Below, piece after piece: positions 6,711 to 13,835 of a stretch of 14,195 nucleotides of DNA. Under the pieces are notes generated by a model that worked only from the letters and a program-made list of their open reading frames with translations, ran no database searches and had not been told where the DNA came from. This DNA comes from CAYPZL01 sp964415045 (GTDB lineage: Bacteria; Planctomycetota; Phycisphaerae; Sedimentisphaerales; Anaerobacaceae). The stretch covers positions 1 to 14,195 of the forward strand of contig CAYPZL010000151.1 of NCBI GenBank assembly GCA_964415045.1, in the 5' to 3' direction. A program made the translations under genes and the position numbers. Positions within the stretch are counted from its first letter, which is position 1. The number at the start of each line of letters is the position of its first letter.

Positions 6711-9700
6711 ATGATCCACAGAACTGCAGCAGTCAACCTCAGACGATGTTTCCCCAGTCTCGCCCTGTTGCTCGCGCTGTGGGCCGGTGGTGTCACGGGC
6801 GCCGAGCCGCCTGCCGAGCCGACGCTGCGTCTGCTGGCGGTCAAGCCGACCGTCCTGTTCGCGGGCGAGCCGGACAAGCTCCTTCAGGTCGTCGAGCTCA
6901 CCCTCGAGAACACCGGCGAGCCCACTGCGGCCGGGCTGGAGGTCAAGATCGGCTCGGCCACCCAGTCGGTCCTTCTCGGAAAGGTGGAAAAGGGCAAGTC
7001 CACCATCCAGATTCGCGTGGCGGACGCGAGAAAGCCGGCCTCGGCGGAGTTTGCGCTCAAGACCGACGGCGTGACGTGTGACACAAAGAAGATGCTGTGG
7101 AACCCGCGCCGGCACTGGACGGTCTACTTCGTGCCGATCACGCACCACGACTTAGGCTATACCGACACGATTGAGAACGTGCTGAACAAGTACGACGGTT
7201 TCTACGATGACGTGCTGCGCTTCTGCCAGGAGACGGACGACTGGCCCGAGGAGGCGCGGTATCGCTACACGCTGGAAGGGGGCTGGTCGATCAAGCATTT
7301 CGTGGCGAACCGGCCCAAGGAGGTCATTGACAAGCTCGCCGGCTACCTCAAGTCGGGCCGGATCGAGATCGGGGCGCTGTTCGGCAACGAGATCAGCGGC
7401 CTCTGCGGGCACGAGGAGCTGGTCCGGCTCGTGTACCCGGCCTTCCGCTTCAAGCGGGCCTACGGCGCCGACATTCGCACGGGCTCGATCACGGACGTGC
7501 CCGGCCTGAGCTGGGGCCTGCCCACCGTGATGGCGGGCTCGGGGGTGAAGTACTTCTTCGCGGGCCTGCCCACCTACTTCGAGTGGGGGCGCAACGACAT
7601 CCACACGTTCTGGGATGAAAAGGCCATTTTGCGCCACGGCCGGCCCGACGCCTTCCGCTGGCAGGGCCCGGACGGGCAGTCCGTGCTTCTCTACTACCAG
7701 GGCAGCTACGGGTTCTTCAAACGCGTCGTCGGCCCGGATTCCTACGCGGAGGTCCTGGACTACCTGCCCGGCGCGCTGGCCGAGCTGGAAGAGAAGAACT
7801 CGCCTTTCGATGTCATGCGCTACATCCACAACGGCGTCGACAACTACCCGCCCGACGTCCGGATCAGCCACATCGTCAAGGAATGGAACACGCGGTGGGC
7901 TTACCCGAGGCTCGTCGTCGCGACCAACTCGATGTTCTTCGAGGCGCTCGAGAAGCAGTGCGACGACGTGCGGACCTTCCGGGGCGAGCTGCCCCACACG
8001 GATTACGCGGTGGGCGCGCTGTCCACGGCCAGGGAAACGACCATCAACCGCCTGACGCACGACAAGCTGCTCACCGCCGAGAAGGCCGCGACGATCGCTT
8101 CGGTCGTCTGCGAATCGGCGTATCCCGGCGAGAAGATCTCTCAGGCCTATGACGACATGCTGCTCTACGACGAGCACACCTGGGGCAAGGACTACCCGGC
8201 CGGCGAATTGCAGGACTGGGCCTGGAACGAAAAAAGTCACTACGCCTACAAGGCGGCCGGCCTGGCGCAGTCCGTGCTGTCCGAGAGCGTGCGCACCATC
8301 GCCAATAGAATCGCCCTCGACGAGCAGCAGCGGCACATCGTGGTCTTCAACCCGCTGGCGTTCGAGCGGACGGACGTCGTCCGCGTCACGCGTTTCCCGC
8401 CGGACAAGCCGTTCGACCTCATCGACGACGAGACCGGCAAGACGGTCCCCTATCAGATCGTCGAGCTGGACGGCCCGCTGGCCCCGGTACCCTACGCGCC
8501 GCAGCGCTGGGGACGGGGACAATTCGAAAGGCACGAGCTGTTCGATCTCGTCTTTGTCGCCGAAGGCGTCCCCTCCATGGGATACAAGACCTACCGGCTC
8601 GCCAGCAAGGAAGAGGCGCCGCGTTTCGAGACGGGCCTGTCGGTCGACGGCAACACCATCGAGAACCGCTTCTTCAAGGTCACGCTCGATCCGCAGACCG
8701 GCGGCATCGCCGGTCTCTACGACAAGGACCTGTCCCGCGAGCTGATCGACCCCAACGCCCCCCACAAGCTGAATCAGCTCGTGGCCAAGTGGACCCAGAC
8801 GGACGAGATCGCCGGGGCCACGGCCGCCGAGGTCCGCATCGGGCAGCGCGGACCCATCTATGCCAGCCTCCTCGCGCGGGGCGCCGCTCCGGGGTGCCCG
8901 CAACTGACGCAGGAAGTCATTCTCTACAACGATCTCAAGCGGATCGACCTGCACAACCGCGTGCTCAAGGACACCACCCCCCTGCTGGAGATGTACTTCG
9001 CGTTTCCCTTCCAGGTGGACGATCCGAAGTTTCGTTTCGAGGGTTCCAACTCGGTCATCGAGCCGCTGCGCGACCAGTTCCCCGGCTCGAACACGAATTA
9101 CTATTCCGTGCAGCACTGGGCGCAGGTCTCCAACGCCGACACCGGTGTCACGCTCTCGCCGGTGGAGTCGCACCTGCTGGAGTTCGGCGGCCTGTGGCCC
9201 TGCTACGTCTCGCAGGCTCATCATGGAGTGACGCCGCCCGGCTTCGGCCGGCCCTTCGTCGGGGCCGAGCAGATGACCAAGGGCCACGTCTACGCCTTCG
9301 TCATCGACGGCAATTTCCGCACGAACTTTCAGCCGGTCCAGCAGAGTGACATTCTGTTTCGCTACTCGCTGACCAGCCACGCCGGACCGCAGCCGCTCAG
9401 CGAGTGCCGTGATTTCGGCTGGGCCGCGCACAACCGGCTCATCGGGCATCTGCTCTACGGACGCAAGGAAGGACCCCTGCCCCGGCGATCCAGTTTCTGC
9501 TCGCTGGACAAGCCCAACGTCTGGCTCGTGACGATCAAGCGCGCCGAGGACGGGGCCGGCCTCATCGTCCGCCTGATCGAGACCGAAGGCAAAGACACTA
9601 CCGCCACCCTGGCAATGCCCCATCTGGCCATCGAAAAAGCCTGGCACACGAACATCGTGGAAGAGAACCTCACTGAGCTGCCCTGCACGCAGCACCAGGT

Positions 9701-9776
9701 GACCGTGCCGATCAAAGCGTACGGCATCGCCACCCTGCGCCTGCAAACGCCCTCAGTGCCTGTTTCCAGCCCGTAG
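6711..9776 (+). CDS. secreted glycoside hydrolase family 38 (alpha-mannosidase-like)
   Basis: This 1021-residue exported enzyme is predicted to remove alpha-mannose-type residues from glycans using a Zn-dependent retaining mechanism. Residues 1-31 form a signal peptide (core LALLLALWAG). Residues 38-125 look like a small beta-sandwich. The catalytic GH38 domain begins at ITHHDLGYTD (143-152), where His145 and Asp147 fit the HxD zinc ligands. The expected nucleophile is Asp262 in SITDVPGLSWGLP; classical family members read DPFGHS here, so this is a divergent subgroup. The C-terminal beta-sandwich is marked by ENRFFKVTLDPQTGGIAGLYDK, starting near residue 655. The ATG at 6711 is preceded by AAGGAG 6 bases upstream, overlapping the stop of the serine hydrolase gene; the longer in-frame start at 6678 lies inside that gene. 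Tandem terminators follow immediately. Substrate specificity cannot be read from the sequence and may not be mannose. Confidence 0.88.
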   Translation: MIHRTAAVNLRRCFPSLALLLALWAGGVTGAEPPAEPTLRLLAVKPTVLFAGEPDKLLQVVELTLENTGEPTAAGLEVKIGSATQSVLLGKVEKGKSTIQIRVADARKPASAEFALKTDGVTCDTKKMLWNPRRHWTVYFVPITHHDLGYTDTIENVLNKYDGFYDDVLRFCQETDDWPEEARYRYTLEGGWSIKHFVANRPKEVIDKLAGYLKSGRIEIGALFGNEISGLCGHEELVRLVYPAFRFKRAYGADIRTGSITDVPGLSWGLPTVMAGSGVKYFFAGLPTYFEWGRNDIHTFWDEKAILRHGRPDAFRWQGPDGQSVLLYYQGSYGFFKRVVGPDSYAEVLDYLPGALAELEEKNSPFDVMRYIHNGVDNYPPDVRISHIVKEWNTRWAYPRLVVATNSMFFEALEKQCDDVRTFRGELPHTDYAVGALSTARETTINRLTHDKLLTAEKAATIASVVCESAYPGEKISQAYDDMLLYDEHTWGKDYPAGELQDWAWNEKSHYAYKAAGLAQSVLSESVRTIANRIALDEQQRHIVVFNPLAFERTDVVRVTRFPPDKPFDLIDDETGKTVPYQIVELDGPLAPVPYAPQRWGRGQFERHELFDLVFVAEGVPSMGYKTYRLASKEEAPRFETGLSVDGNTIENRFFKVTLDPQTGGIAGLYDKDLSRELIDPNAPHKLNQLVAKWTQTDEIAGATAAEVRIGQRGPIYASLLARGAAPGCPQLTQEVILYNDLKRIDLHNRVLKDTTPLLEMYFAFPFQVDDPKFRFEGSNSVIEPLRDQFPGSNTNYYSVQHWAQVSNADTGVTLSPVESHLLEFGGLWPCYVSQAHHGVTPPGFGRPFVGAEQMTKGHVYAFVIDGNFRTNFQPVQQSDILFRYSLTSHAGPQPLSECRDFGWAAHNRLIGHLLYGRKEGPLPRRSSFCSLDKPNVWLVTIKRAEDGAGLIVRLIETEGKDTTATLAMPHLAIEKAWHTNIVEENLTELPCTQHQVTVPIKAYGIATLRLQTPSVPVSSP

Positions 9777-9804
9777 GGGCAACCCCCGTGGTTGCCCTCT
9801 TTTT
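9777..9804 (+). terminator. rho-independent terminator 1
   Basis: GGGCAACC (9777-9784) pairs with GGTTGCCC (9790-9797) in a perfect 8-bp stem with loop CCCGT, followed by TCTTTTT. It begins one base after the GH38 stop codon. Confidence 0.88.
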
Positions 9805-9807
9805 CGG

Positions 9808-9831
9808 AACGCCCGTTCGGCGGGTGTTTTT
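9808..9831 (+). terminator. rho-independent terminator 2 (tandem)
   Basis: AACGCCC (9808-9814) pairs with GGGTGTT (9822-9828), including one G-T pair, and runs into a T-tract ending at 9831. It backs up the first terminator and insulates the promoter that begins 5 bases later. Confidence 0.65.
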
Positions 9832-9835
9832 AGGG

Positions 9836-9864
9836 TTGACCAGCACGAGGTCGCTTCGTAGAAT
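9836..9864 (+). promoter_or_regulatory. strong sigma70-like promoter
   Basis: TTGACC (9836-9841) and TAGAAT (9859-9864) are separated by exactly 17 bases; each matches consensus at five of six positions. It sits directly after the tandem terminators and would start a transcript near 9871, giving about 250 bases before the first codon at 10123. Confidence 0.7.
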
Positions 9865-9870
9865 CTGTCG

Positions 9871-10062
9871 TTCTGCACCGGGCGGGGTTTCCATCACCCG
9901 ACCTATCCGGGTGCAGGCTTTCTCTGTGTGCCTGCTCGGACGGCAGTGGCAAGCGCAGCTTGCACAGGGCCTCCACGGGCCACTCGTCACCGTTTCCGGG
10001 GTCTTCGACCCGGGCGACGCCGCAAAGGGGCCGGCCTTTACAGCGATGTAAACCCGGCTCGG
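9871..10062 (+). ncRNA. unidentified structured RNA or long 5' leader of the GlmU-like operon
   Basis: About 190 bases between promoter and operon form dense secondary structure. The ends pair over long range: CCGGGC (9878-9883) with GCTCGG (10057-10062), GGGTTT (9885-9890) with AAACCC (10050-10055), and CATC (9892-9895) with GATG (10045-10048), separated by single mismatches. Local hairpins compete with this: TTTACA-GCGA-TGTAAA (10037-10052) with a GNRA tetraloop, GCAAGC/GCTTGC around 9950, and GGGTC-TTC-GACCC near 10001. A second switch is possible between CTGCACC/GGTGCAG and GCAGGC/GCCTGC, which share bases. Size and end-pairing resemble 6S RNA, but I do not recognise any family consensus. 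It could be a free small RNA or a regulatory leader. No SRP, RNase P or tmRNA signature is present. Confidence 0.5.
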
Positions 10063-10073
10063 AACTGTAGTTA

Positions 10074-10087
10074 GCGGCACGTGCCGC
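10074..10087. repeat. 14-bp perfect palindrome
   Basis: GCGGCAC followed directly by GTGCCGC forms a perfect two-fold palindrome with no spacer, 36 bases before the GlmU-like start codon and after the structured RNA. It has the form of a dimeric regulator site, or could add a short hairpin to the leader. No regulator can be named. Confidence 0.4.
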
Positions 10088-10122
10088 GAACTCGGATGCC
10101 AGAACAGTTAGAAAGGCGATTC

Positions 10123-11400
10123 ATGAGATTGATTCTAATTGACAGACCCACCGAGAACCGACGTCATTTCTTCCCGTTGATCCTGAACCGGCCGTTGTGG
10201 GAGCTTCGCTGCGGCATCACCTCGCTACAGGAGAAATGGGAAGCCAAAACCACCCCGGGCGAAGTTGCCTATTTTCTGCCCGACTACATGGCCGAGGTGT
10301 ACCAGGCCCAGACGGATCGTCCGGTCAACGACGCGGCAGCGCTGGCGAGGGCGGACCTGCTGATCGTGGACGCCCGCCTCAAGGCAGAGGGCTTCGACGC
10401 CGCCGAGGGGCCGAGCCAGGTGGGTCTGAACGAGGAGGGCGAGATCCTCTACGCCCGCGTCAGCAGCGCCGATGCGGCCAAGCTCGACGGCAGCGACCTC
10501 GACGCGTTTCTGGCCTCGGCCAAAGCCGGCCTGCCGAACGTGCCCTGCAAGCTCCCGACGTGGGGCTATACCTGGGATCTGGTCCTGGCCAACCCCGAAC
10601 AGCTCACAACCGACTTCGCCACCAGGGGAAAAAGCGGCCTCGAAGGGACCATCGAAGAGCCCATGGCGATTCGCGGCAGCAAGAAAGACGTCTACGTCGC
10701 CCCGGGCGTGACGATCCACCCGATGGTCGTGATCGACGCCGAACACGGGCCCGTCTACATCGACGAGGGCGCCGAGATTCATCCCTTCACCCGCATCGAG
10801 GGGCCCTGCTACATCGGCAAGAACTCGATCCTGCTCGGCGCCAAATGCCGCGAGGGCAATTCCATCGGGCCGTTCTGCCGGATCGGCGGCGAACTCGAAG
10901 AATCCATTATCCACGGCTTCTCCAACAAGTATCACGACGGATTCATCGGCCACAGCTACGTCGGACAGTGGGTCAACCTCGGCGCGCTGACGACCAACAG
11001 CGATCTCAAAAACGATTACTCCAACGTCTCGGTCATGCTCGACGGAAAGACTTCCATTGATACCGGCTCCACCAAGGTCGGCTCGCTCATCGGCGACCAT
11101 ACCAAGACCTCCATCGGCACGTTGTTCAACACGGGCTCCTACGTCGGCGCCATGGCGATCATCATGGCCACGGGCAAGCCGCTGCCGAAGTTCATCCCTT
11201 CGTTCTCCTGGTTCATCGAGGGCAACGTGACCAAGGGATTCGGGCGGCGCAGCCTGTACCAGACCGCCGAGAAGGCGACCGGCCGCCGCAACGGGCAGTG
11301 GACCCAGGCCGAGCAGGCCATGTGGGACGTGATTTTCGAGATGACCGCCTCGCCCCGAAAAGAGGCGATCAGAAAAGGCCGCAGGGCCATGATGAATTAA
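10123..11400 (+). CDS. alternative GlmU-like sugar nucleotidyltransferase/acyltransferase
   Basis: This 425-residue cytoplasmic protein resembles the 'alternative bacterial GlmU' group, with an N-terminal NTP_transf_4-type sugar nucleotidyltransferase domain (about 1-165) and a C-terminal left-handed beta-helix acyltransferase domain (about 180-365). The N-terminus reads RLILIDRPTENRRHFFPL and LNRPLWELRCG, the pattern of this group, followed by a variable region. The hexapeptide repeats show as YVAPGVTIHPM, YIDEGAEIHPF, YIGKNSILLGA and NSIGPFCRIGG. The GFSNKYHDGFIGHSYVG stretch (265-281) carries candidate catalytic histidines. A role in making UDP-GlcNAc or a related nucleotide sugar for cell wall or surface glycans is likely, but the sugar is unproven. 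The ATG at 10123 has AAAGG 6 bases upstream; an earlier GTG at 10081 would fall within the palindrome. The ACP gene starts 23 bases after its stop, consistent with an operon. Confidence 0.82.
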   Translation: MRLILIDRPTENRRHFFPLILNRPLWELRCGITSLQEKWEAKTTPGEVAYFLPDYMAEVYQAQTDRPVNDAAALARADLLIVDARLKAEGFDAAEGPSQVGLNEEGEILYARVSSADAAKLDGSDLDAFLASAKAGLPNVPCKLPTWGYTWDLVLANPEQLTTDFATRGKSGLEGTIEEPMAIRGSKKDVYVAPGVTIHPMVVIDAEHGPVYIDEGAEIHPFTRIEGPCYIGKNSILLGAKCREGNSIGPFCRIGGELEESIIHGFSNKYHDGFIGHSYVGQWVNLGALTTNSDLKNDYSNVSVMLDGKTSIDTGSTKVGSLIGDHTKTSIGTLFNTGSYVGAMAIIMATGKPLPKFIPSFSWFIEGNVTKGFGRRSLYQTAEKATGRRNGQWTQAEQAMWDVIFEMTASPRKEAIRKGRRAMMN

Positions 11401-11423
11401 TGTAAGAACGGGAGGTATCTTTG

Positions 11424-11684
11424 ATGGCAACAGTCGCAGAACGTGTCAACGCGGTAACCGTACGCGTATTGAAAATCGATCCGGCCTCCATTCGTCCGGA
11501 GCACAATTTCACCGCCGACCTCGGCGCCGAGAGCGTACAATCGATCGAGCTGGTCGCCATGTTCGAGGAAGAATTCGGCATCGAGATGGATGAAGACGCC
11601 GCCCTGTCGGTCGAGACCGTCGGCGCCGCCGTCGAGTTCATCACCAACGTGTGCAAAGAACAGGGCGTCGAAGTCGAAGAGTAA
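11424..11684 (+). CDS. acyl carrier protein
   Basis: This 86-residue acidic protein has the normal acyl carrier protein length and four-helix pattern. Ser37, in DLGAESVQSIELV, is the site for the 4'-phosphopantetheine arm. The usual Asp-Ser-Leu reads Glu-Ser-Val here, so it is probably a specialised ACP rather than the housekeeping AcpP. FEEEFGIEMDED (47-58) is the acidic recognition helix. The ATG at 11424 has GGAGG 8 bases upstream; a TTG at 11421 is not needed. It lies between the GlmU-like gene and the metallolyase gene on the same strand. One possibility is that it delivers an acyl group to the beta-helix acyltransferase encoded before it, as acyl-ACPs do for LpxA and LpxD, but this is speculation. 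Confidence 0.9.
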   Translation: MATVAERVNAVTVRVLKIDPASIRPEHNFTADLGAESVQSIELVAMFEEEFGIEMDEDAALSVETVGAAVEFITNVCKEQGVEVEE

Positions 11685-11703
11685 TTGCGGCAACGTGAAC
11701 CAT

Positions 11704-11737
11704 CCGATTGCCGATTTCGAACGGACGATTGCGGATC
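11704..11737. repeat. degenerate 'GATTGCCGAT/GATTGCGGAT' intergenic repeat
   Basis: Two near-copies of a 10-base unit, CGATTGCCGAT and CGATTGCGGAT, lie in tandem with TTCGAACGGA between them, inside the 121-base gap between the ACP and metallolyase genes. The related string GCAAATCCGCAATTC occurs at 13327-13341 in the opposite orientation. No coding sense is apparent. Confidence 0.5.
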
Positions 11738-11805
11738 GAATGCAACCGTGCGCATCTGCCGTCCGGCATCGCCCGTGAAACGAATCTGGTGTGAAAGGAT
11801 ATACC

Positions 11806-13203
11806 ATGGCTGATACCAAGAAAAAGCATCCGCTGATCGATGCGACCCGGCCGAACCTGCTGGAGGACATCTACCGGCACGATCTGCCCCCGCTGATCCG
11901 GCTGCAAAGCCCGGTCGTCGAGACCATCGACGGCGCCCCGGTCGAGTTCGACGTCGCCGCGGTCAAGGACAGGGACATCGTCATCACCGACACGACGTTC
12001 CGCGACGGGCAGCAGGCCCGCCCGCCCTACACCATCGAGCAGATGGTGCGGATCTACGATCTCCTGTCGCGCCTGAGCGGGCCCAACGGCGTCGTGCGCC
12101 AGACCGAGTTCTTCCTCTACACCAAAAACGACCGCGAGACGCTCGACAAATGCCGCGCCCTGGGACACAAGTACCCCGAGTGCACCGGCTGGATCCGCGC
12201 GGTCAAGGGAGATTTTCGCCTGGTCAAGGAGGCGGGCCTCCAGGAAACCGGCATGCTGACGAGTTGCTCGGACTACCATATCTTCCACAAGCTCAAGTTC
12301 CGCAGCCGGCAGCAGTGCATGGACTCGTACTGCGAGGTCGTGGACGCCGCGTTTGAGGCGGGCGTGCGGCCGCGATGCCACCTCGAAGACGTCACCCGCG
12401 CCGACATCGAGGGCTTTGTCCTGCCCTTCGTAGACAAGCTCATGGAGATGAGCGAGCAGGTGCCCGACGAGCTCAAGGCCAAGATCCGCCTGTGCGACAC
12501 GATGGGCTTCGGCGTCAGCTATCCCGGCGCCGAGCTGCCCCGCAGCATCCCGAAGCTGATCTACAAGCTCAACCGCGAATGCGGCGTCCCCGGCGACCGC
12601 CTCGAATGGCACGGGCACAACGACTTCCATAAAGTCCACGTCAACGGCGGCACCGCCTGGCTCTACGGCTGCAACGCCGTCAATACCACGCTCTTCGGCT
12701 TCGGCGAACGGACCGGCAACCCGCCGCTGGAAGGCGCGATCTTCGAGTACATCGCGCTCAAGGGCGACCTCTGCGGGATCGACACGCTGGCCATCACCGA
12801 GTTGGCCGACTACATGCGGTCCATCGGCCTGCCGATTCCCGACAACTATCCGTTCGCCGGGCGGGCCTTCAACACCACCCGCGCCGGCATCCACGCCGGC
12901 GGGCTCCGCCAGGACGAACGCATCTACAACATCTTCGATACGGAAAAGCTGCTCGGCCGGCCGCCCCGCGTCGCCATCACCGACAAGAGCGGCGCCGACG
13001 GCGTCGCCCACTGGGTCAACGAGTTCTTCGGGCTCAAGGACGAGGAGCGGATCAACAAGATCAAGGTGCATCGCCTGGCCCGCTGGGTCATCGACCAGTA
13101 CGACGTCGAAGGCCGCCTGACCGCCATCAGCGACCAGGAGCTCGAAGCCAAGGCCAAGGAGTTCTTCCCGGACTACTGGGCCAAGTACAAAGCCGGCGCA
13201 TAA
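11806..13203 (+). CDS. DRE-TIM metallolyase: Re-citrate synthase / isopropylmalate synthase-like
   Basis: This 465-residue enzyme belongs to the isopropylmalate/homocitrate synthase family, which condenses acetyl-CoA with a 2-oxo acid on a divalent-metal TIM barrel. TDTTFRDGQQ (61-70) is the signature, with Arg66 and metal ligand Asp67. WHGHND (268-273) supplies the metal-binding His269 and His271. GFGERTGNPP (298-307) and GIHAGG (361-366) are further family motifs. It is shorter than LeuA and lacks the C-terminal LeuA allosteric domain. From recollection, the DGQQARPPYT stretch and the long SEFFLY/TGWIRAVK-type region resemble Re-citrate synthases of anaerobes such as Clostridium kluyveri and Dehalococcoides. 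That assignment is tentative; homocitrate or citramalate synthase remain possible. The ATG at 11806 has AAAGGA 6 bases upstream. It is probably the last gene of the operon; a long hairpin follows. Confidence 0.8.
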   Translation: MADTKKKHPLIDATRPNLLEDIYRHDLPPLIRLQSPVVETIDGAPVEFDVAAVKDRDIVITDTTFRDGQQARPPYTIEQMVRIYDLLSRLSGPNGVVRQTEFFLYTKNDRETLDKCRALGHKYPECTGWIRAVKGDFRLVKEAGLQETGMLTSCSDYHIFHKLKFRSRQQCMDSYCEVVDAAFEAGVRPRCHLEDVTRADIEGFVLPFVDKLMEMSEQVPDELKAKIRLCDTMGFGVSYPGAELPRSIPKLIYKLNRECGVPGDRLEWHGHNDFHKVHVNGGTAWLYGCNAVNTTLFGFGERTGNPPLEGAIFEYIALKGDLCGIDTLAITELADYMRSIGLPIPDNYPFAGRAFNTTRAGIHAGGLRQDERIYNIFDTEKLLGRPPRVAITDKSGADGVAHWVNEFFGLKDEERINKIKVHRLARWVIDQYDVEGRLTAISDQELEAKAKEFFPDYWAKYKAGA

Positions 13204-13251
13204 GACGCCAAACGCGCCCGGCCGATACCGGCCCGGGCTCGCAACGGAACC

Positions 13252-13295
13252 AAACGGCTCCAATCCGGCACCCAAACGCCGGGCTGGAGCCGTTT
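13252..13295 (+). terminator. long hairpin after the operon, probable terminator
   Basis: AAACGGCTCCA (13252-13262) pairs perfectly with TGGAGCCGTTT (13285-13295), and CCGGC/GCCGG pair inside (13265-13269 with 13278-13282). The T-run is only three bases, so termination may be partial or the stem may protect the mRNA 3' end. A second GC-rich hairpin (GCCCGG/CCGGGC) lies just upstream at about 13215-13238. Confidence 0.6.
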
Positions 13296-13320
13296 CCATA
13301 TCCCCGCCGCCCCCGACGAC

Positions 13321-13543
13321 GCGAATCGCAAATCCGCAATTCCCAGTCGCACCCACCCCGCGCAAGGCGCCGAGAATGCGATCGCTCCGAACGCCGAACG
13401 ACAGATCTCAAACCGCGAAATACGCGTACCACGCGAAAACCGGATGTTTGGCCACAGAGGTCGCAGAGAACACCGAGGAGGGCATCCGTCACGCCCCATT
13501 GCCCTTCACGCCTGTGCAAGCGCAGATGAACGCCGATGAATCA
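13321..13543. repeat. cluster of four short degenerate intergenic repeats
   Basis: Non-coding DNA holds, in order: GCGAATCGCAAATCCGCAAT (13321-13340); a CGCGAAA/TACGCG/CCACGCGAAA run (13411-13443); GCCACAGAGGTCGCAGAGAA continuing to CACCGAGG (13451-13478); and CGCAGATGAACGCCGATGAA (13521-13540). Each matches, from memory, a low-complexity motif that recurs between genes in planctomycetes and other bacteria. Their frames give meaningless peptides such as ATEVAENTEEG. No gene is supported in 13204-13596. Confidence 0.55.
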
Positions 13544-13596
13544 GCAATAATCAATGATCCTTCATCAATTCACAGTTCCGAGCCACCAGATTCTGC

Positions 13597-13835
13597 GTGC
13601 AAACCCCGCCTCTTGACGGTAGAATGAAGATCGTAACGGGACGGAGCCGCCGGCATGAGACCGACGCCCGGACGCTGTGATGTGCGGCAGCAGGAGTAAT
13701 GCGATGGTCGCGCGAGAAGCCCCAATGAGCCGGCCTGGCCCGGTCGGGGCTGCGCCGTGAGGAGTAGGAAATACCCGAAGCCTTACTTGCCCTCAAGCAG
13801 AGGATGAAATAAGTATGGTGTCCCCAGATTTCCCT
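13597..13835 (+). other. structured element, possible 5' remnant of a group II intron
   Basis: A GC-rich stretch with many stems: GCCGC/GCGGC (13646-13650 with 13684-13688); hairpin GCGA-TGG-TCGC (13701-13711); AGCCCC/GGGGCT (13718-13723 with 13746-13751) enclosing GCCGG/CCGGT; and CTTG-CCCT-CAAG (13786-13797). It opens with GTGCAAA at 13597, near the GUGYG start of group II introns. The order (multi-stem domain, GGAAATACCCGAAGCC, then an ATG) resembles domain I upstream of an intron-encoded reverse transcriptase. That ATG frame (13815) stops after eight codons, no reverse transcriptase follows, and no domain V was found. If it is an intron, it is a dead 5' fragment. The identity is weak; the structure is better supported. 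Confidence 0.3.

Noticed and set aside
7152..9746. 864-codon open frame on the minus strand
   Set aside because: It is antisense to the GH38 gene, in GC-rich DNA where antisense frames stay open. It has a repetitive Val/Arg/Asp/Glu-rich composition and no recognisable domain.
9788..10051. 87-codon plus-strand frame between the GH38 and GlmU-like genes
   Set aside because: It starts inside the first terminator and spans the promoter and the structured RNA; the peptide resembles no family.
9871..10122. SRP RNA, RNase P RNA, tmRNA or glmS ribozyme before the GlmU-like gene
   Set aside because: None of the diagnostic core sequences of these RNAs could be found; only the general structure is supported.
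10225..11430. 401-codon open frame on the minus strand
   Set aside because: It is antisense to the GlmU-like gene, without a ribosome site or family motif.
11641..13365. 574-codon open frame on the minus strand
   Set aside because: It is antisense to the metallolyase gene and has the same low-complexity composition; the plus-strand protein has clear catalytic motifs.
13640..13710. Cobalamin riboswitch
   Set aside because: CGCTGTGATG and GCAGCAGGAG recall parts of the B12 consensus, but the remaining conserved boxes and a B12-related downstream gene are missing.
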